Shown here: positions 44,836 through 53,040 of the stretch, piece after piece
Layout: each line of letters opens with the position of its first letter
How positions within the stretch are numbered: position 1 is the first letter of the stretch
Assembly: GCF_028471945.1 (NCBI RefSeq)
Contig: NZ_CP110128.1
Span: forward strand, 1,414,501-1,478,500
From: Pseudomonas sp. WJP1
GTDB taxonomy: Bacteria; Pseudomonadota; Gammaproteobacteria; Pseudomonadales; Pseudomonadaceae
Length of the DNA: 64,000 nt
Reading direction: 5' to 3'
Notes under the pieces: generated by a model
Told to the model about the DNA's origin: nothing
Seen by the model: only the letters and a program-made list of their open reading frames with translations
Database searches by the model: none
Made by a program: the position numbers and the translations under genes

Positions 44836-45993
44836 ATGGCCGGGCCGATCTTTCCCTGGCGTGAAGGCAATCGCTTCGAGTTGCTGGTTGATGGCCCGCA
44901 ATTTTTTCCGCGCATGCTGGTGGCGATTGCCCGGGCCGAAGAACAGGTCGAGCTGGAGCTGTACCTGGTGGAGGCGGGCGCCTGTGCCGAAGCCATGGTG
45001 CAGGCATTGGTCCAGGCAGCCGAGCGCGGTGTGCGGGTGCGCTGCCTGTTCGATGATTATGGCAGCCTCGCCTTTACCCTGACCCTGCGCCAGCGGCTCA
45101 CGGCCGCCGGTGTCGAGCTGCGCTTCTACAATCGCCTGAGCTGGCGGCGCTGGGTCGGCAACTTCTACCGCGATCACCGCAAGCTGCTGCTGGTGGACCA
45201 GAGCATGGCCGTGGTCGGCGGCACCGGTGTAACGGATGAATTCTGGACGCCGAACGAAGACGTCAGCGAGTGGCACGAAGTGATGGTGGAAATCACCGGC
45301 CCGCTGGTGCTCGACTGGCAATTGCTGTTCGACCGCCAATGGATCGCCAACCGCCATCGTCGCGCCTGGCGACCGGCCTCGCATTTCGGTCTGCCGCGCT
45401 TGCCCCGCGTGCCGGCCATGGGCGAGGGCATGGGCCGGGTCGCCTATGCCGACGCCCGCCAGCACCGGGACATCCTGCAATCGCTGATTCGCGCGTTGAA
45501 CAGCGGGCAGAAGCGGATCTGGCTGGCCACCCCGTATTTTCTGCCGACCTGGAAAGTCCGCCGGTCACTGCGCCGCGCGGCCTCCCGCGGTGTCGATGTG
45601 CGGCTGCTGCTGACCGGGCCACGCACCGATCACCCGTCTGTGCGATATGCCGGGCATCGCTACTACCCGCGATTGCTCAAGGCCGGGGTGCAGATCTTCG
45701 AGTACCAGCCGTGTTTCCTGCACCTGAAAATGGTCCTGGTCGATGATTGGGTGAGCATCGGCTCGTGCAATTTCGATCACTGGAATCTGCGTTTCAACCT
45801 GGAGGCCAATCTTGAAGCGCTGGACCCTGGACTGACCCGTGACGTGGTGGCGAGCTTCGAGAAGGACTTCTCGCTGAGCCAGGAAGTCAGCCTGGAGGCG
45901 TGGCAGCGCCGGCCGCTGTGGAAGCGGGTCAAGCAGCGGGTGTGGGGATGGGTGGACCGGTTGGTGGTGAATCTGCTGGATCGGCGGGGATAG
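44836..45993 (+). CDS. clsB: ClsB-type cardiolipin synthase (phospholipase D family)
   Basis: A 385-residue phosphatidyltransferase with two HKD motifs: YRDHRKLLLVDQSMAVVGGT (about residues 112-131) and CFLHLKMVLVDDWVSIGSCN (about 294-313). There are no N-terminal membrane helices, which separates it from ClsA and fits ClsB. It condenses phosphatidylglycerol into cardiolipin, or phosphatidylglycerol with other alcohols. Starts one base after the YceI gene stop (TGACATGG), so it is coupled. Confidence 0.88.
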   Translation: MAGPIFPWREGNRFELLVDGPQFFPRMLVAIARAEEQVELELYLVEAGACAEAMVQALVQAAERGVRVRCLFDDYGSLAFTLTLRQRLTAAGVELRFYNRLSWRRWVGNFYRDHRKLLLVDQSMAVVGGTGVTDEFWTPNEDVSEWHEVMVEITGPLVLDWQLLFDRQWIANRHRRAWRPASHFGLPRLPRVPAMGEGMGRVAYADARQHRDILQSLIRALNSGQKRIWLATPYFLPTWKVRRSLRRAASRGVDVRLLLTGPRTDHPSVRYAGHRYYPRLLKAGVQIFEYQPCFLHLKMVLVDDWVSIGSCNFDHWNLRFNLEANLEALDPGLTRDVVASFEKDFSLSQEVSLEAWQRRPLWKRVKQRVWGWVDRLVVNLLDRRG

Positions 45994-46012
45994 TCGCTAC
46001 ACCCAAAAAACA

Positions 46013-46105
46013 CTGTGGGAGCTGGCTTGCCAGCGATGGCGGCCAGGCAGTCAACAGAGATGTTGAATGTGAAGGCCTCATCGCTGGCAAGCCAGCTCCC
46101 ACAGG
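46013..46105. repeat. REP-type inverted pair (variant core)
   Basis: CTGTGGGAGCTGGCTTGCCA and inverted partner; the core is AGCTGGCTTGCCAGCGATGG, a variant of the GAGCGAGCCTGCTCGCGA type. Located between the convergent clsB and bglX. Confidence 0.85.
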
Positions 46106-46125
46106 TTTTTGCAGTGTTTGCGGGG

Positions 46126-48417
46126 TTACAGCAGTTCGAAGCTCTGCTGCGTCACATCCTGGGAGTCCAGGCCGATCTGCACGTTGAACTTGCCCGGCTC
46201 TGCTGCGTACTTGAGCTGGGCGTTGTAGAACTTCAGGTCATCCTCGGTGATGGTGAAGTGCACGACTTTCTGCTCGCCGGCCTTGAGCATGACTTTCTGG
46301 AAGTTCTTCAGCTCCTTGAGAGGGCGGATCATCGAGCCCGTCTCGTCCTGGATGTACAGCTGCACCACGGTTTCGCCGTCACGCTTGCCGGTGTTTTTCA
46401 GCATGACACTGGCGTCGAGCTTGCCGGTCTTGTTCAGTGTGGTCGACGACAGCGCCATGTCGCTCAGGCTGAAATCGGTGTAGCTCAGGCCATAGCCGAA
46501 CGGAAACAGGGGACCGGTGGTGTCATCGAAGTACTGCGAGGTGTAGTTGCCCGGCTTGCCCGGCGTGAACGGCCGTCCAATGCTCAGGTGGTTGTAGTAG
46601 GTCGGAATCTGCCCCACCGAGCGCGGGAAGGTGATCGGCAGTTTGCCCGACGGGTTGTAGTCGCCGAACAGCACATCGGCGATGGCGTTGCCGCCTTCGG
46701 TGCCGCTGAACCAGGTTTCGAGGATCGCGTCGGCCTGTTCTTTCTCTTCCAGAATTGATAGCGGACGACCGTTCATCAGCACCAGTACCAGCGGTTTGCC
46801 GGTGGCTTTCAGGGCACGGATCAGCTCGCGCTGGTTTTCCGGGATGTTCAGGTCGGTGCGGCTCGACGATTCGTGGGACATGCCGCGGGACTCACCGACA
46901 GCGGCAACCACCACGTCAGCCTCCTTGGCCGCCTTCACCGCCTCGTCGATCAGCACGTTGGCCGGACGCGGATCATCCACCACTTCCGGGGCGTCGAAGT
47001 TGAGGAAGTTCAGGTAATCGAGGACTTTCTTGTCGCTGGTGATGTTGGCGCCACGGGCGTAGATCAGCGTCGATTTGTCACCGATTACATGACTCATGCC
47101 ATCGAACAGGGTCACCGATTGCGCCGGACGACCGGCGGCGGCCCAGCTGCCCATCATGTCGATCGGGGCCTTGGCCAGCGGGCCGACCAGGGCGATTTTC
47201 GCGGTTTTCTTCAGCGGCAGGGTTTCGCCCTGGTTCTTCAGCAACACCAGGCTGCGGCGCGCCACATCGCGGGCCTCGGCCCGGTGCAGGCGGCTGTCGG
47301 CGTAGGTGTCGGCCGGATCGTCCTCGGCCTTGCCGATGCGCAGGTACGGGTCCTTGAACAGGCCCATGTCGTACTTGGCGTCCAGCACCGCACGCACGGC
47401 ATTGTCGATGTCGCTCTGCTGGATCTCGCCGGCCTTGAGCAGCCCTGGCAATTCCTTGCCGTACAGGGTGTCGTTCATGCTCATGTGGATGCCGGCCTTG
47501 ATCGCCAGCTTCGCCGCCTCACGGCCATCGCGAGCGACGCCGTGCTTTATCAGCTCGAAAATCGCACCGTGGTCGCTGACCGCCAGGCCCTTGAAGCCCC
47601 ATTCCTTGCGCAACAGGTCGTTCATCAGCCAGGTGTTGGCGGTGGCCGGCACGCCGTTGATCGAGTTCAGCGCGACCATCACCCCGCCAGCGCCGGCGTC
47701 AATCGCAGCGCGGTAGGGTGGCAGGTAATCCTGATACATCTTGACCGGGCTCATGTCGACCACGTTGTAGTCGCGACCCCCTTCGACCGCGCCATACAGG
47801 GCGAAGTGCTTGACGCTGGCCATGATGCTGTCGGCGGCGTTGGCGCCGGCACCCTGGAACGCCTTGACCATCACCCCGGCAATGCGCGACACCAGGTAGG
47901 TGTCTTCGCCGAAGCCTTCGGACGTGCGGCCCCAGCGTGGGTCGCGGGAGATGTCGACCATCGGTGCGAAGGTGATGTCGAGGCTGTCAGCCGCGGCTTC
48001 CTTGGCGGCGATGCGCCCGGACAGGCCGATGGCGTCCATGTCCCAGCTTGAGGCCAGGGCCAGCGGGATCGGGAAAATGGTGCGGTGGCCGTGGATCACG
48101 TCGTAGGCGAAGAACATCGGGATCTTCAACCGGCTGCGCATGGCCGCGTCCTGCATCGGACGATTTTCCGGGCGGGTGATCGAGTTGAACGTACCGCCGA
48201 TGTTGCCGGCCGCGATTTCCTTGCGGATCAGCTCCCGGGGCATTTCCGGGCCGATGCTGATCAGGCGCAACTGGCCGATTTTTTCATCGAGGGTCATCTG
48301 CTTCATCAGGTTGCTGACGAAAGCGTCCTTGTTCTCCAGAGGTGCGGGCGTCGTGGCGGCCAGTGCGTTATGACTGGCCAGGCTGACGAACAGGCCCAGC
48401 AAACACAGCTTCTTCAT
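46126..48417 (-). CDS. bglX: Periplasmic beta-glucosidase BglX (GH3)
   Basis: A 763-residue glycoside hydrolase family 3 enzyme with a signal peptide (MKKLCLLGLFVSLASHNALA). The (alpha/beta)8 domain has FAYDVIHGHRTIFPIPLALA (about residues 104-123) and the nucleophile Asp in LAVSDHGAIFELI (about 283); the second domain carries KGL-type VVVAAVGESRGMSHESSSRT, and a C-terminal fibronectin-like domain closes the protein. It releases glucose from short beta-glucans. The ATG at 48417 gives the signal peptide; an in-frame extension to 48660 is not credible. Divergent from lemA. Confidence 0.93.
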   Translation of the reverse strand: MKKLCLLGLFVSLASHNALAATTPAPLENKDAFVSNLMKQMTLDEKIGQLRLISIGPEMPRELIRKEIAAGNIGGTFNSITRPENRPMQDAAMRSRLKIPMFFAYDVIHGHRTIFPIPLALASSWDMDAIGLSGRIAAKEAAADSLDITFAPMVDISRDPRWGRTSEGFGEDTYLVSRIAGVMVKAFQGAGANAADSIMASVKHFALYGAVEGGRDYNVVDMSPVKMYQDYLPPYRAAIDAGAGGVMVALNSINGVPATANTWLMNDLLRKEWGFKGLAVSDHGAIFELIKHGVARDGREAAKLAIKAGIHMSMNDTLYGKELPGLLKAGEIQQSDIDNAVRAVLDAKYDMGLFKDPYLRIGKAEDDPADTYADSRLHRAEARDVARRSLVLLKNQGETLPLKKTAKIALVGPLAKAPIDMMGSWAAAGRPAQSVTLFDGMSHVIGDKSTLIYARGANITSDKKVLDYLNFLNFDAPEVVDDPRPANVLIDEAVKAAKEADVVVAAVGESRGMSHESSSRTDLNIPENQRELIRALKATGKPLVLVLMNGRPLSILEEKEQADAILETWFSGTEGGNAIADVLFGDYNPSGKLPITFPRSVGQIPTYYNHLSIGRPFTPGKPGNYTSQYFDDTTGPLFPFGYGLSYTDFSLSDMALSSTTLNKTGKLDASVMLKNTGKRDGETVVQLYIQDETGSMIRPLKELKNFQKVMLKAGEQKVVHFTITEDDLKFYNAQLKYAAEPGKFNVQIGLDSQDVTQQSFELL

Positions 48418-48664
48418 GAATAGTTTTCTCAAGGGCCCAAGCGGCGATGTACACGCCGGCCAGCCAAAATTTAGGGAGCGACTATTGTTGTTCGGGTGCT
48501 GACTCAAAAAATGGCAGCAGAATGCCCGATGCGATTTTTGCGCAGGGCATCTTTTAGCCCATTTGCCCCGACGTAATCCAGTGCCGCGCCGATTATGCCC
48601 GAAGAGCCGGCCGAGAGGGTCGCCGGTTGTTTTTTCCATGAAATGTGAAGGGAGTATCACCCTG

Positions 48665-49270
48665 ATGAATGTTCGACAGTCCTACCGGTCGAGGCTGCAA
48701 GTCGCCACCTTGCTCATGCTGGCCACGTTGCTGACCGCCTGCGGTATCAACAACATCCCGACCCTCGATGAGCAGGCCAAGGCTGCCTGGGGGCAGGTGC
48801 AGAACCAGTATCAGCGCCGTGCCGACCTGATCCCCAACCTGGTGGAAACCGTCAAAGGCTATGCCGCCCATGAAAAGGAAACCCTGACGGCCGTGATCGA
48901 AGCCAGGGCCAAGGCCACCTCGATCCAGGTCGACGCCTCCACGCTCGACAACCCGGAAAAGCTCAAGCAGTACCAACAGGCCCAGGATCAGCTCAGTGGC
49001 GCCTTGAGCCGCCTGATGGTGGTGTCCGAGCGTTATCCGGACCTGAAGGCCAACCAGAACTTCCTGGCCCTGCAATCGCAACTTGAAGGCACCGAGAACC
49101 GGATCAGCGTGGCCCGACGCGACTTCATCCTGGCGGTGCAGAAATACAACACCGAGATCCGCACCTTCCCCGGTCGCCTGTGGCACACGGTGATGTACAG
49201 CAACCTGCCGGAACGCGAGACTTTCGAGGCCACGCCGGGGTCGGAGAAACCGCCCGAGGTTAAATTCTGA
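48665..49270 (+). CDS. lemA: LemA-family lipoprotein
   Basis: A 201-residue LemA-like coiled-coil protein, here a lipoprotein by LLTACGINNI (lipobox Cys about residue 26). Family marks are AKAAWGQVQNQYQRRADLIP (about 37-56), NLVETVKGYAAHEKETLTAV and the later VARRDFILAVQKYNTEIRTF. Start ATG at 48665 after GAAGGGAG. It is followed by two TPM-domain genes, a common LemA-TPM arrangement whose role at the envelope is not known. Unrelated to the GacS sensor kinase once called LemA. Confidence 0.88.
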   Translation: MNVRQSYRSRLQVATLLMLATLLTACGINNIPTLDEQAKAAWGQVQNQYQRRADLIPNLVETVKGYAAHEKETLTAVIEARAKATSIQVDASTLDNPEKLKQYQQAQDQLSGALSRLMVVSERYPDLKANQNFLALQSQLEGTENRISVARRDFILAVQKYNTEIRTFPGRLWHTVMYSNLPERETFEATPGSEKPPEVKF

Positions 49271-49299
49271 TTGCAGTGTCACCACGGACGAGGTTGCCC

Positions 49300-50052
49300 A
49301 TGCGCGTGTTGAAAGCTGGCCTGGTGCTGGTGCTGTGGGTATTTGCCCTGGCAGCCCTGGCTGATTTGAAGTTCCCGGAGCTGACCGGACGGGTGGTGGA
49401 CAACGCCCAGATGATCGAGCCTTCGGTGCGCGAGCAGTTGACGCAACAGCTTCAGGCCCATGAAAAGGTCACCGGTGAGCAGCTTGTGGTCGTGACGTTG
49501 CCGGACTTGCAGGGCACCGACATCGCCGATTTCGGCTACCAACTGGGCCGCTACTGGGGCATCGGCCAGAAAGACAAGAACAACGGCGCGCTGCTGATTG
49601 TTGCCCGCGAGGAGCGCAAACTGCGCATCGAAGTCGGTTATGGCCTGGAAGATCGCCTGACCGACGCCCAGAGTTCGGTGATCATCCACCAGGTCATCAC
49701 CCCGGCGTTCAAGGCTGGCAACTACAGCAAAGGCATCAGCGACGGGGTGGCGGCGATGCTGGTGGTATTGGGTGGCAATCCCCTGGACGAACCTTCGACA
49801 GTCTATGAATCCGGCGGCGACCCGAGTGATGATTTCATCGCGCGGCATCCGGGGGTTTTCGTGTTTCTGGTGTTGTTGTTCATCCTGACAGTATTTGTTT
49901 GCCAGATGCTCGGTATCCTTCCTGCGGGTCGAGGCGGTTCCGGTGGTTCCGGTGGCGGATTTGGTGGCGGTGGTTTCGGCGGCGTTGGTGGCGGGGGCTT
50001 CAGCGGTGGCGGGGGCAGTTTCGGTGGCGGCGGTTCGTCGGGCGGCTGGTGA
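49300..50052 (+). CDS. TPM-domain protein with glycine-rich C-terminus (YgcG-like)
   Basis: A 250-residue membrane protein: signal peptide (about residues 1-23), TPM domain from FPELTGRVVDNAQMIEPSVR with GEQLVVVTLPDLQGTDIADF and LRIEVGYGLEDRLTDAQSSV (about 30-150), one membrane helix (VFVFLVLLFILTVFVCQMLG, about 181-200) and a tail that is almost pure Gly/Ser/Phe to the end. The Gly-rich tail is normal for this family and suggests a flexible or secreted extension. The ATG at 49300 follows ACGAGG. Middle gene of lemA-TPM-TPM. Confidence 0.88.
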   Translation: MRVLKAGLVLVLWVFALAALADLKFPELTGRVVDNAQMIEPSVREQLTQQLQAHEKVTGEQLVVVTLPDLQGTDIADFGYQLGRYWGIGQKDKNNGALLIVAREERKLRIEVGYGLEDRLTDAQSSVIIHQVITPAFKAGNYSKGISDGVAAMLVVLGGNPLDEPSTVYESGGDPSDDFIARHPGVFVFLVLLFILTVFVCQMLGILPAGRGGSGGSGGGFGGGGFGGVGGGGFSGGGGSFGGGGSSGGW

Positions 50053-50094
50053 TGGTATGGCAGAAAAAACAATAGCGAGCAGGCATCCAACAAC

Positions 50095-50712
50095 ATGGCA
50101 TTACTGACTGAACACGAACAACGCAAGGTCGCCGAGGCGATTGCCCGGGTCGAGCGCGACACCGACGCGGAACTGGTCACCGTGCTCGCGGCCCGCGCCG
50201 ACGACTATGTGTACATCCCGCTGCTCTGGGCCAGCCTGTTGGCACTGGTGCTGCCCGGGATCGTGCATTACCTGACGGGCTGGCTGACCTTGCACAGCCT
50301 GCTGCTGGTGCAATGGATCACCTTCATTGTGCTGTGCCTGGTATTGCGCATACCGAAAATCACGACACACCTGATTCCCCGTTCGGTGCGTCACTGGCGT
50401 GCCTCGAACCTGGCGCGCCGGCAATTCCTGGAACAGAACCTGCACCATACGGTGGGCAGCACTGGAATCCTGATATTCGTCTCTGAAGCCGAGCGCTATG
50501 TGGAAATCCTGGTGGATGAGGGTATTTCCAGTCGGCTGGACAACAGCAATTGGGATGCGATTGTCGCGGATTTCACCCGGCAGGTGCGACAGGGCCAGAC
50601 GTTGCAGGGCTTTGTCACCTGCGTCGAGGCGTGCGGCGAATTGCTCAAGGTGCACGTGCCGGTGACGCATGTGCGCAACGAGTTGCCAAACCGCCTGGTC
50701 GTGCTCGGTTAG
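50095..50712 (+). CDS. TPM-domain membrane protein
   Basis: A 205-residue protein with a split TPM domain: the first half ALLTEHEQRKVAEAIARVER then DAELVTVLAARADDY, two membrane helices (about residues 40-62 and 66-84), and the second half NLHHTVGSTGILIFVSEAER and YVEILVDEGISSRLDNSNWD. The helices inserted in the domain are typical of the second TPM gene in these loci. It is 42 bases downstream of the Gly-rich paralogue. Function unknown. Confidence 0.85.
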   Translation: MALLTEHEQRKVAEAIARVERDTDAELVTVLAARADDYVYIPLLWASLLALVLPGIVHYLTGWLTLHSLLLVQWITFIVLCLVLRIPKITTHLIPRSVRHWRASNLARRQFLEQNLHHTVGSTGILIFVSEAERYVEILVDEGISSRLDNSNWDAIVADFTRQVRQGQTLQGFVTCVEACGELLKVHVPVTHVRNELPNRLVVLG

Positions 50713-50846
50713 GGCTGTTCTGCGAACACTTTTGTAACGCTTGACGGTACAACGGCGGCAAGTTGTTTGGCTTCTGTTCAGTCTTCAACATCTCCCTCCA
50801 ATAGCGAACGCCCTGTGACGGGTGTTCTGACGCAGAGGGAGTATTT

Positions 50847-51128
50847 ATGTCAACGCATCTACCGCTCGACTCTTTTACCGGTGCCGCGCCACCGGTCCAT
50901 CTGACAGCGAAAGAAACACAAGCCTTGATGTGGTGCTACAAAGGCAAGACTTCCTGGGAAATCGCCAGGATTCAGAATTGCTCGCCCACCACGGTCAATT
51001 TTCACTTCTTCAATATTCGCCGCAAGTTTGCTGTCAGGTCCCGTCATGCCGCCTTGCTCAAAGCCATAGAGTCGGGAGTCATTGTCATCGACGACTTCGA
51101 TGAGCGAGGTCTGCATGAACTGGACTGA
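50847..51128 (+). CDS. Stand-alone LuxR-type HTH regulator
   Basis: A 93-residue protein consisting almost only of a GerE/LuxR HTH: LTAKETQALMWCYKGKTSWE (about residues 19-38), IARIQNCSPTTVNFHFFNIR and RKFAVRSRHAALLKAIESGV. It has no autoinducer or receiver domain. The residues resemble the C-terminal half of AHL-binding LuxR proteins, and such solo HTH genes are found beside phage or tailocin clusters in Pseudomonas. Its 3' end overlaps the holin-like gene by 14 bases, implying a joint transcript. Confidence 0.8.
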   Translation: MSTHLPLDSFTGAAPPVHLTAKETQALMWCYKGKTSWEIARIQNCSPTTVNFHFFNIRRKFAVRSRHAALLKAIESGVIVIDDFDERGLHELD

Positions 51129-51471
51129 TTCGGTTTACAACAGTATCAGCGGGCTGCTGCTGGGATTGGGAATAGCGACGCTGCCGGCGATTGATGGCGA
51201 GGCGCTGTTCGGTGCATCGCTCGGAGCGTGGCTGGTCACCACCACTCGCGTTGACTTCAAGGCCTGGCAGCGTATCGGTTCCTGGTTGTTGTCGGCGGGC
51301 GTCGGCTATCTGTTTACCCCCGTGGCGCTGCCGCTGGCGCCTTTCCTGACTGCGGGGGTAACGGCCTTTCTGTGCGCGCTGATCATTATTCCCATCAGCA
51401 TCAAGGTCATGCAGTGGGTCGACGGGGCTGGCTTGGGGGAAATCATCGAGCGCCTGAAAGGACGACGCTGA
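51115..51471 (+). CDS. Putative holin-like small membrane protein
   Basis: A 118-residue protein with three hydrophobic segments (about residues 8-40, 51-68, 73-99), then a charged tail GEIIERLKGRR. Size, topology and basic C-terminus are those of phage holins, and I recall similar proteins called putative holin in Pseudomonas phage and tailocin clusters. It overlaps the upstream LuxR-type gene. No endolysin or spanin gene is near, so a lysis function here is unproven. Confidence 0.55.
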   Translation: MNWTDSVYNSISGLLLGLGIATLPAIDGEALFGASLGAWLVTTTRVDFKAWQRIGSWLLSAGVGYLFTPVALPLAPFLTAGVTAFLCALIIIPISIKVMQWVDGAGLGEIIERLKGRR

Positions 51472-51538
51472 TGGGGATTAACGTGTCATGTGGCAAACAT
51501 CGCGGGTATGGCACGCCTTCAACTAAACAGCCTGTGAA

Positions 51539-51967
51539 TCATGTTTTGTTTGGCTGTTGAAGTGTCGACAGAATAGACGCCATCTCTGAAAGTTTGAGTT
51601 CCATTTCACGCAGGCGGCGTTTTTCCTCCAGGGCATTTTGTATGGCGCAGCGATCTTCTTCACTGAGCAATCGCCACATCTCGAGAATTGTATTTTCCCG
51701 AGTGGCTGTTTCCTGATTGTGTTCAAGAACATTGGCAGCAGCGCTATGGCGTAGGACCGGCCCTTCTCCAAGCAACAACCAGTCAAGTGAAATACCGCGC
51801 GATTGAGCAATTTCTACGCATATTGAGTATGGCGTGCTGTCGCGACCTTTCCAGCTACTGAGGGTCTGCGGGCTGACTTGTAGCGCAGAAGACAAGGAAG
51901 CATCGCTTTTTGTGCCGGTTATTTGCTTGAGTCGGGCTAAAACAGCCTGTGATTTTTTGCTACGCAA
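51539..51967 (-). CDS. Phage CI-like repressor without peptidase domain
   Basis: A 142-residue DNA-binding protein. Its N-terminus is a CI/Xre-type HTH: VLARLKQITGTKSDASLSSA (about residues 9-28), LQVSPQTLSSWKGRDSTPYS and the conserved SRGISLDWLLLGEGP (about 55-69). A helical C-terminal part (about 90-140, LSEEDRCAIQNALEEKRRLR) may dimerise. The LexA/S24 self-cleavage domain of lambda-type CI is absent, as in P2-type repressors, so RecA-driven induction is not expected. Convergent with the holin-like gene, divergent from the Ogr-type gene. Confidence 0.82.
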   Translation of the reverse strand: MRSKKSQAVLARLKQITGTKSDASLSSALQVSPQTLSSWKGRDSTPYSICVEIAQSRGISLDWLLLGEGPVLRHSAAANVLEHNQETATRENTILEMWRLLSEEDRCAIQNALEEKRRLREMELKLSEMASILSTLQQPNKT

Positions 51968-52264
51968 TTTGAGCCTCTTCCTTTTGACACATGCTGAGTG
52001 AGTGCTTAATGTATGCGCAATGAGTATTTTTATAATGAGTAATCAATCTTCAACTATGAGTCAGATGAATTTGATGTCGAAACTTCCTAATGGTAGCAGG
52101 GTGATTTCCTACATGTTTGGTTCCTACCCAATGCGCCGTTGCTCATTGCACTTTCTTTTTTTTGGTGGGCGTTACTTGCAATGCCGGATTGCAGCAATCA
52201 TCGCTTCCAGCAGTATTGCGGTTGATTATGTTGATTACCACCTGATGAACAGCAGGATCCAGGC
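51968..52264. other. CI-Ogr divergent control region
   Basis: About 300 AT-rich bases between the repressor and the Ogr-type gene. ATGAGT occurs at 52020, 52035 and 52056 (spacings 15 and 21), with GAGTGAGTGC just before; these could be repressor half-sites. A short open frame on the plus strand at 52002-52268 is not convincing. Confidence 0.4.
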
Positions 52265-52543
52265 ATGAGTACTTACAAAATGGTGTGTCCGCACTGCTTG
52301 AGCCGCATGCGAATCCGCACCAGCGAGGGCCGACATATTTTTCTGCGGGTGGCCTACTTGCAATGCACCTCGGAAGCCTGCGGCTGGTCGGTTCGGGCCG
52401 AGTTCGAAATGACCCACGAACTCTCTCCCAGTGGAATGCCCAACCCCGCCGTGCGCTTGCCTTTCGCCGGGCCCGACTTGCGGCGCGATGCCCGACCTGT
52501 TGCGCCAAGTGAACCAACGACGTCCGCGCCGCTGGAGTCATGA
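52265..52543 (+). CDS. Ogr/Delta-type phage zinc-finger activator
   Basis: A 92-residue protein with the Ogr/Delta zinc-finger layout: MVCPHCLSRMRIRTSEGR (CxxC, about residues 6-23) and VAYLQCTSEACGWSVRAEFE (CxxxxC, about 28-47). In P2-like phages Ogr activates late structural-gene promoters by contacting the RNA polymerase alpha subunit. No late phage genes are present within the window. The tail after residue 55 is proline- and serine-rich and longer than in P2 Ogr (72 aa). The stop codon overlaps the alternative ATG of the next gene. Confidence 0.82.
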   Translation: MSTYKMVCPHCLSRMRIRTSEGRHIFLRVAYLQCTSEACGWSVRAEFEMTHELSPSGMPNPAVRLPFAGPDLRRDARPVAPSEPTTSAPLES

Positions 52544-52545
52544 AT

Positions 52546-52908
52546 ATGAGCGCAAGTGTTGAAAACGAGGAATTGAACGAGCAGTTGCTGGCTATTGCCC
52601 AGGGTTTTCTGGCCCGTCATGAAAGCGATTCGGTCGTTGATGACCAGGTGCTGTTCTGTCGTGCCGTGAAGCACTTGCAAGGGATTGATGTGCCGATGCA
52701 CCTGGCGGAACGACTGGTCAGCCACGCCTATGGCGAGCTTAAGTCCTGCAACGATCGACGACGCCTGGACATCGGCGCAAGCTCCGAAACCGTCGCGGTC
52801 ATCACTGACCCGGCCAATGGCCTGACGTGGGCCGTACCGGTGGGATTGATCGTAAGGCATGTGATCAATTCACCGAGCAATCGCAAACTTCGGCTGGTGG
52901 AGCCCTGA
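52546..52908 (+). CDS. Conserved phage-associated protein of unknown function
   Basis: A 120-residue soluble protein, MSASVENEELNEQLLAIAQG at the N-terminus, with VLFCRAVKHLQGIDVPMHLA (about residues 37-56) and DPANGLTWAVPVGLIVRHVI (about 89-108). Not recognised as a domain. It follows the Ogr-type gene with no gap, so it belongs to the same phage-derived unit. The ATG at 52546 is better spaced from GGAG than the one at 52540. Confidence 0.6.
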   Translation: MSASVENEELNEQLLAIAQGFLARHESDSVVDDQVLFCRAVKHLQGIDVPMHLAERLVSHAYGELKSCNDRRRLDIGASSETVAVITDPANGLTWAVPVGLIVRHVINSPSNRKLRLVEP

Positions 52909-53040
52909 GGCATCGGCGAATGCAAAGCAGGTTCGGGGAGCATTACCGAGCCTGCGAAAAATAACCCCGTGCCCAAAACCCGCATCCCCCCTAAAATACC
53001 GGGCATTCTCCGATTCGCTCTGCCCGAGGCCGTTTTTTCC

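Noticed and set aside
48418..48660. N-terminal extension of BglX
   Set aside because: The 81 extra codons have no family similarity and would bury the signal peptide that begins at the 48417 ATG.
52002..52268. An 88-codon frame between the CI-like and Ogr-type genes
   Set aside because: AT-rich control region, Met/Ser-rich sequence, no ribosome site and overlap with the Ogr-type start.
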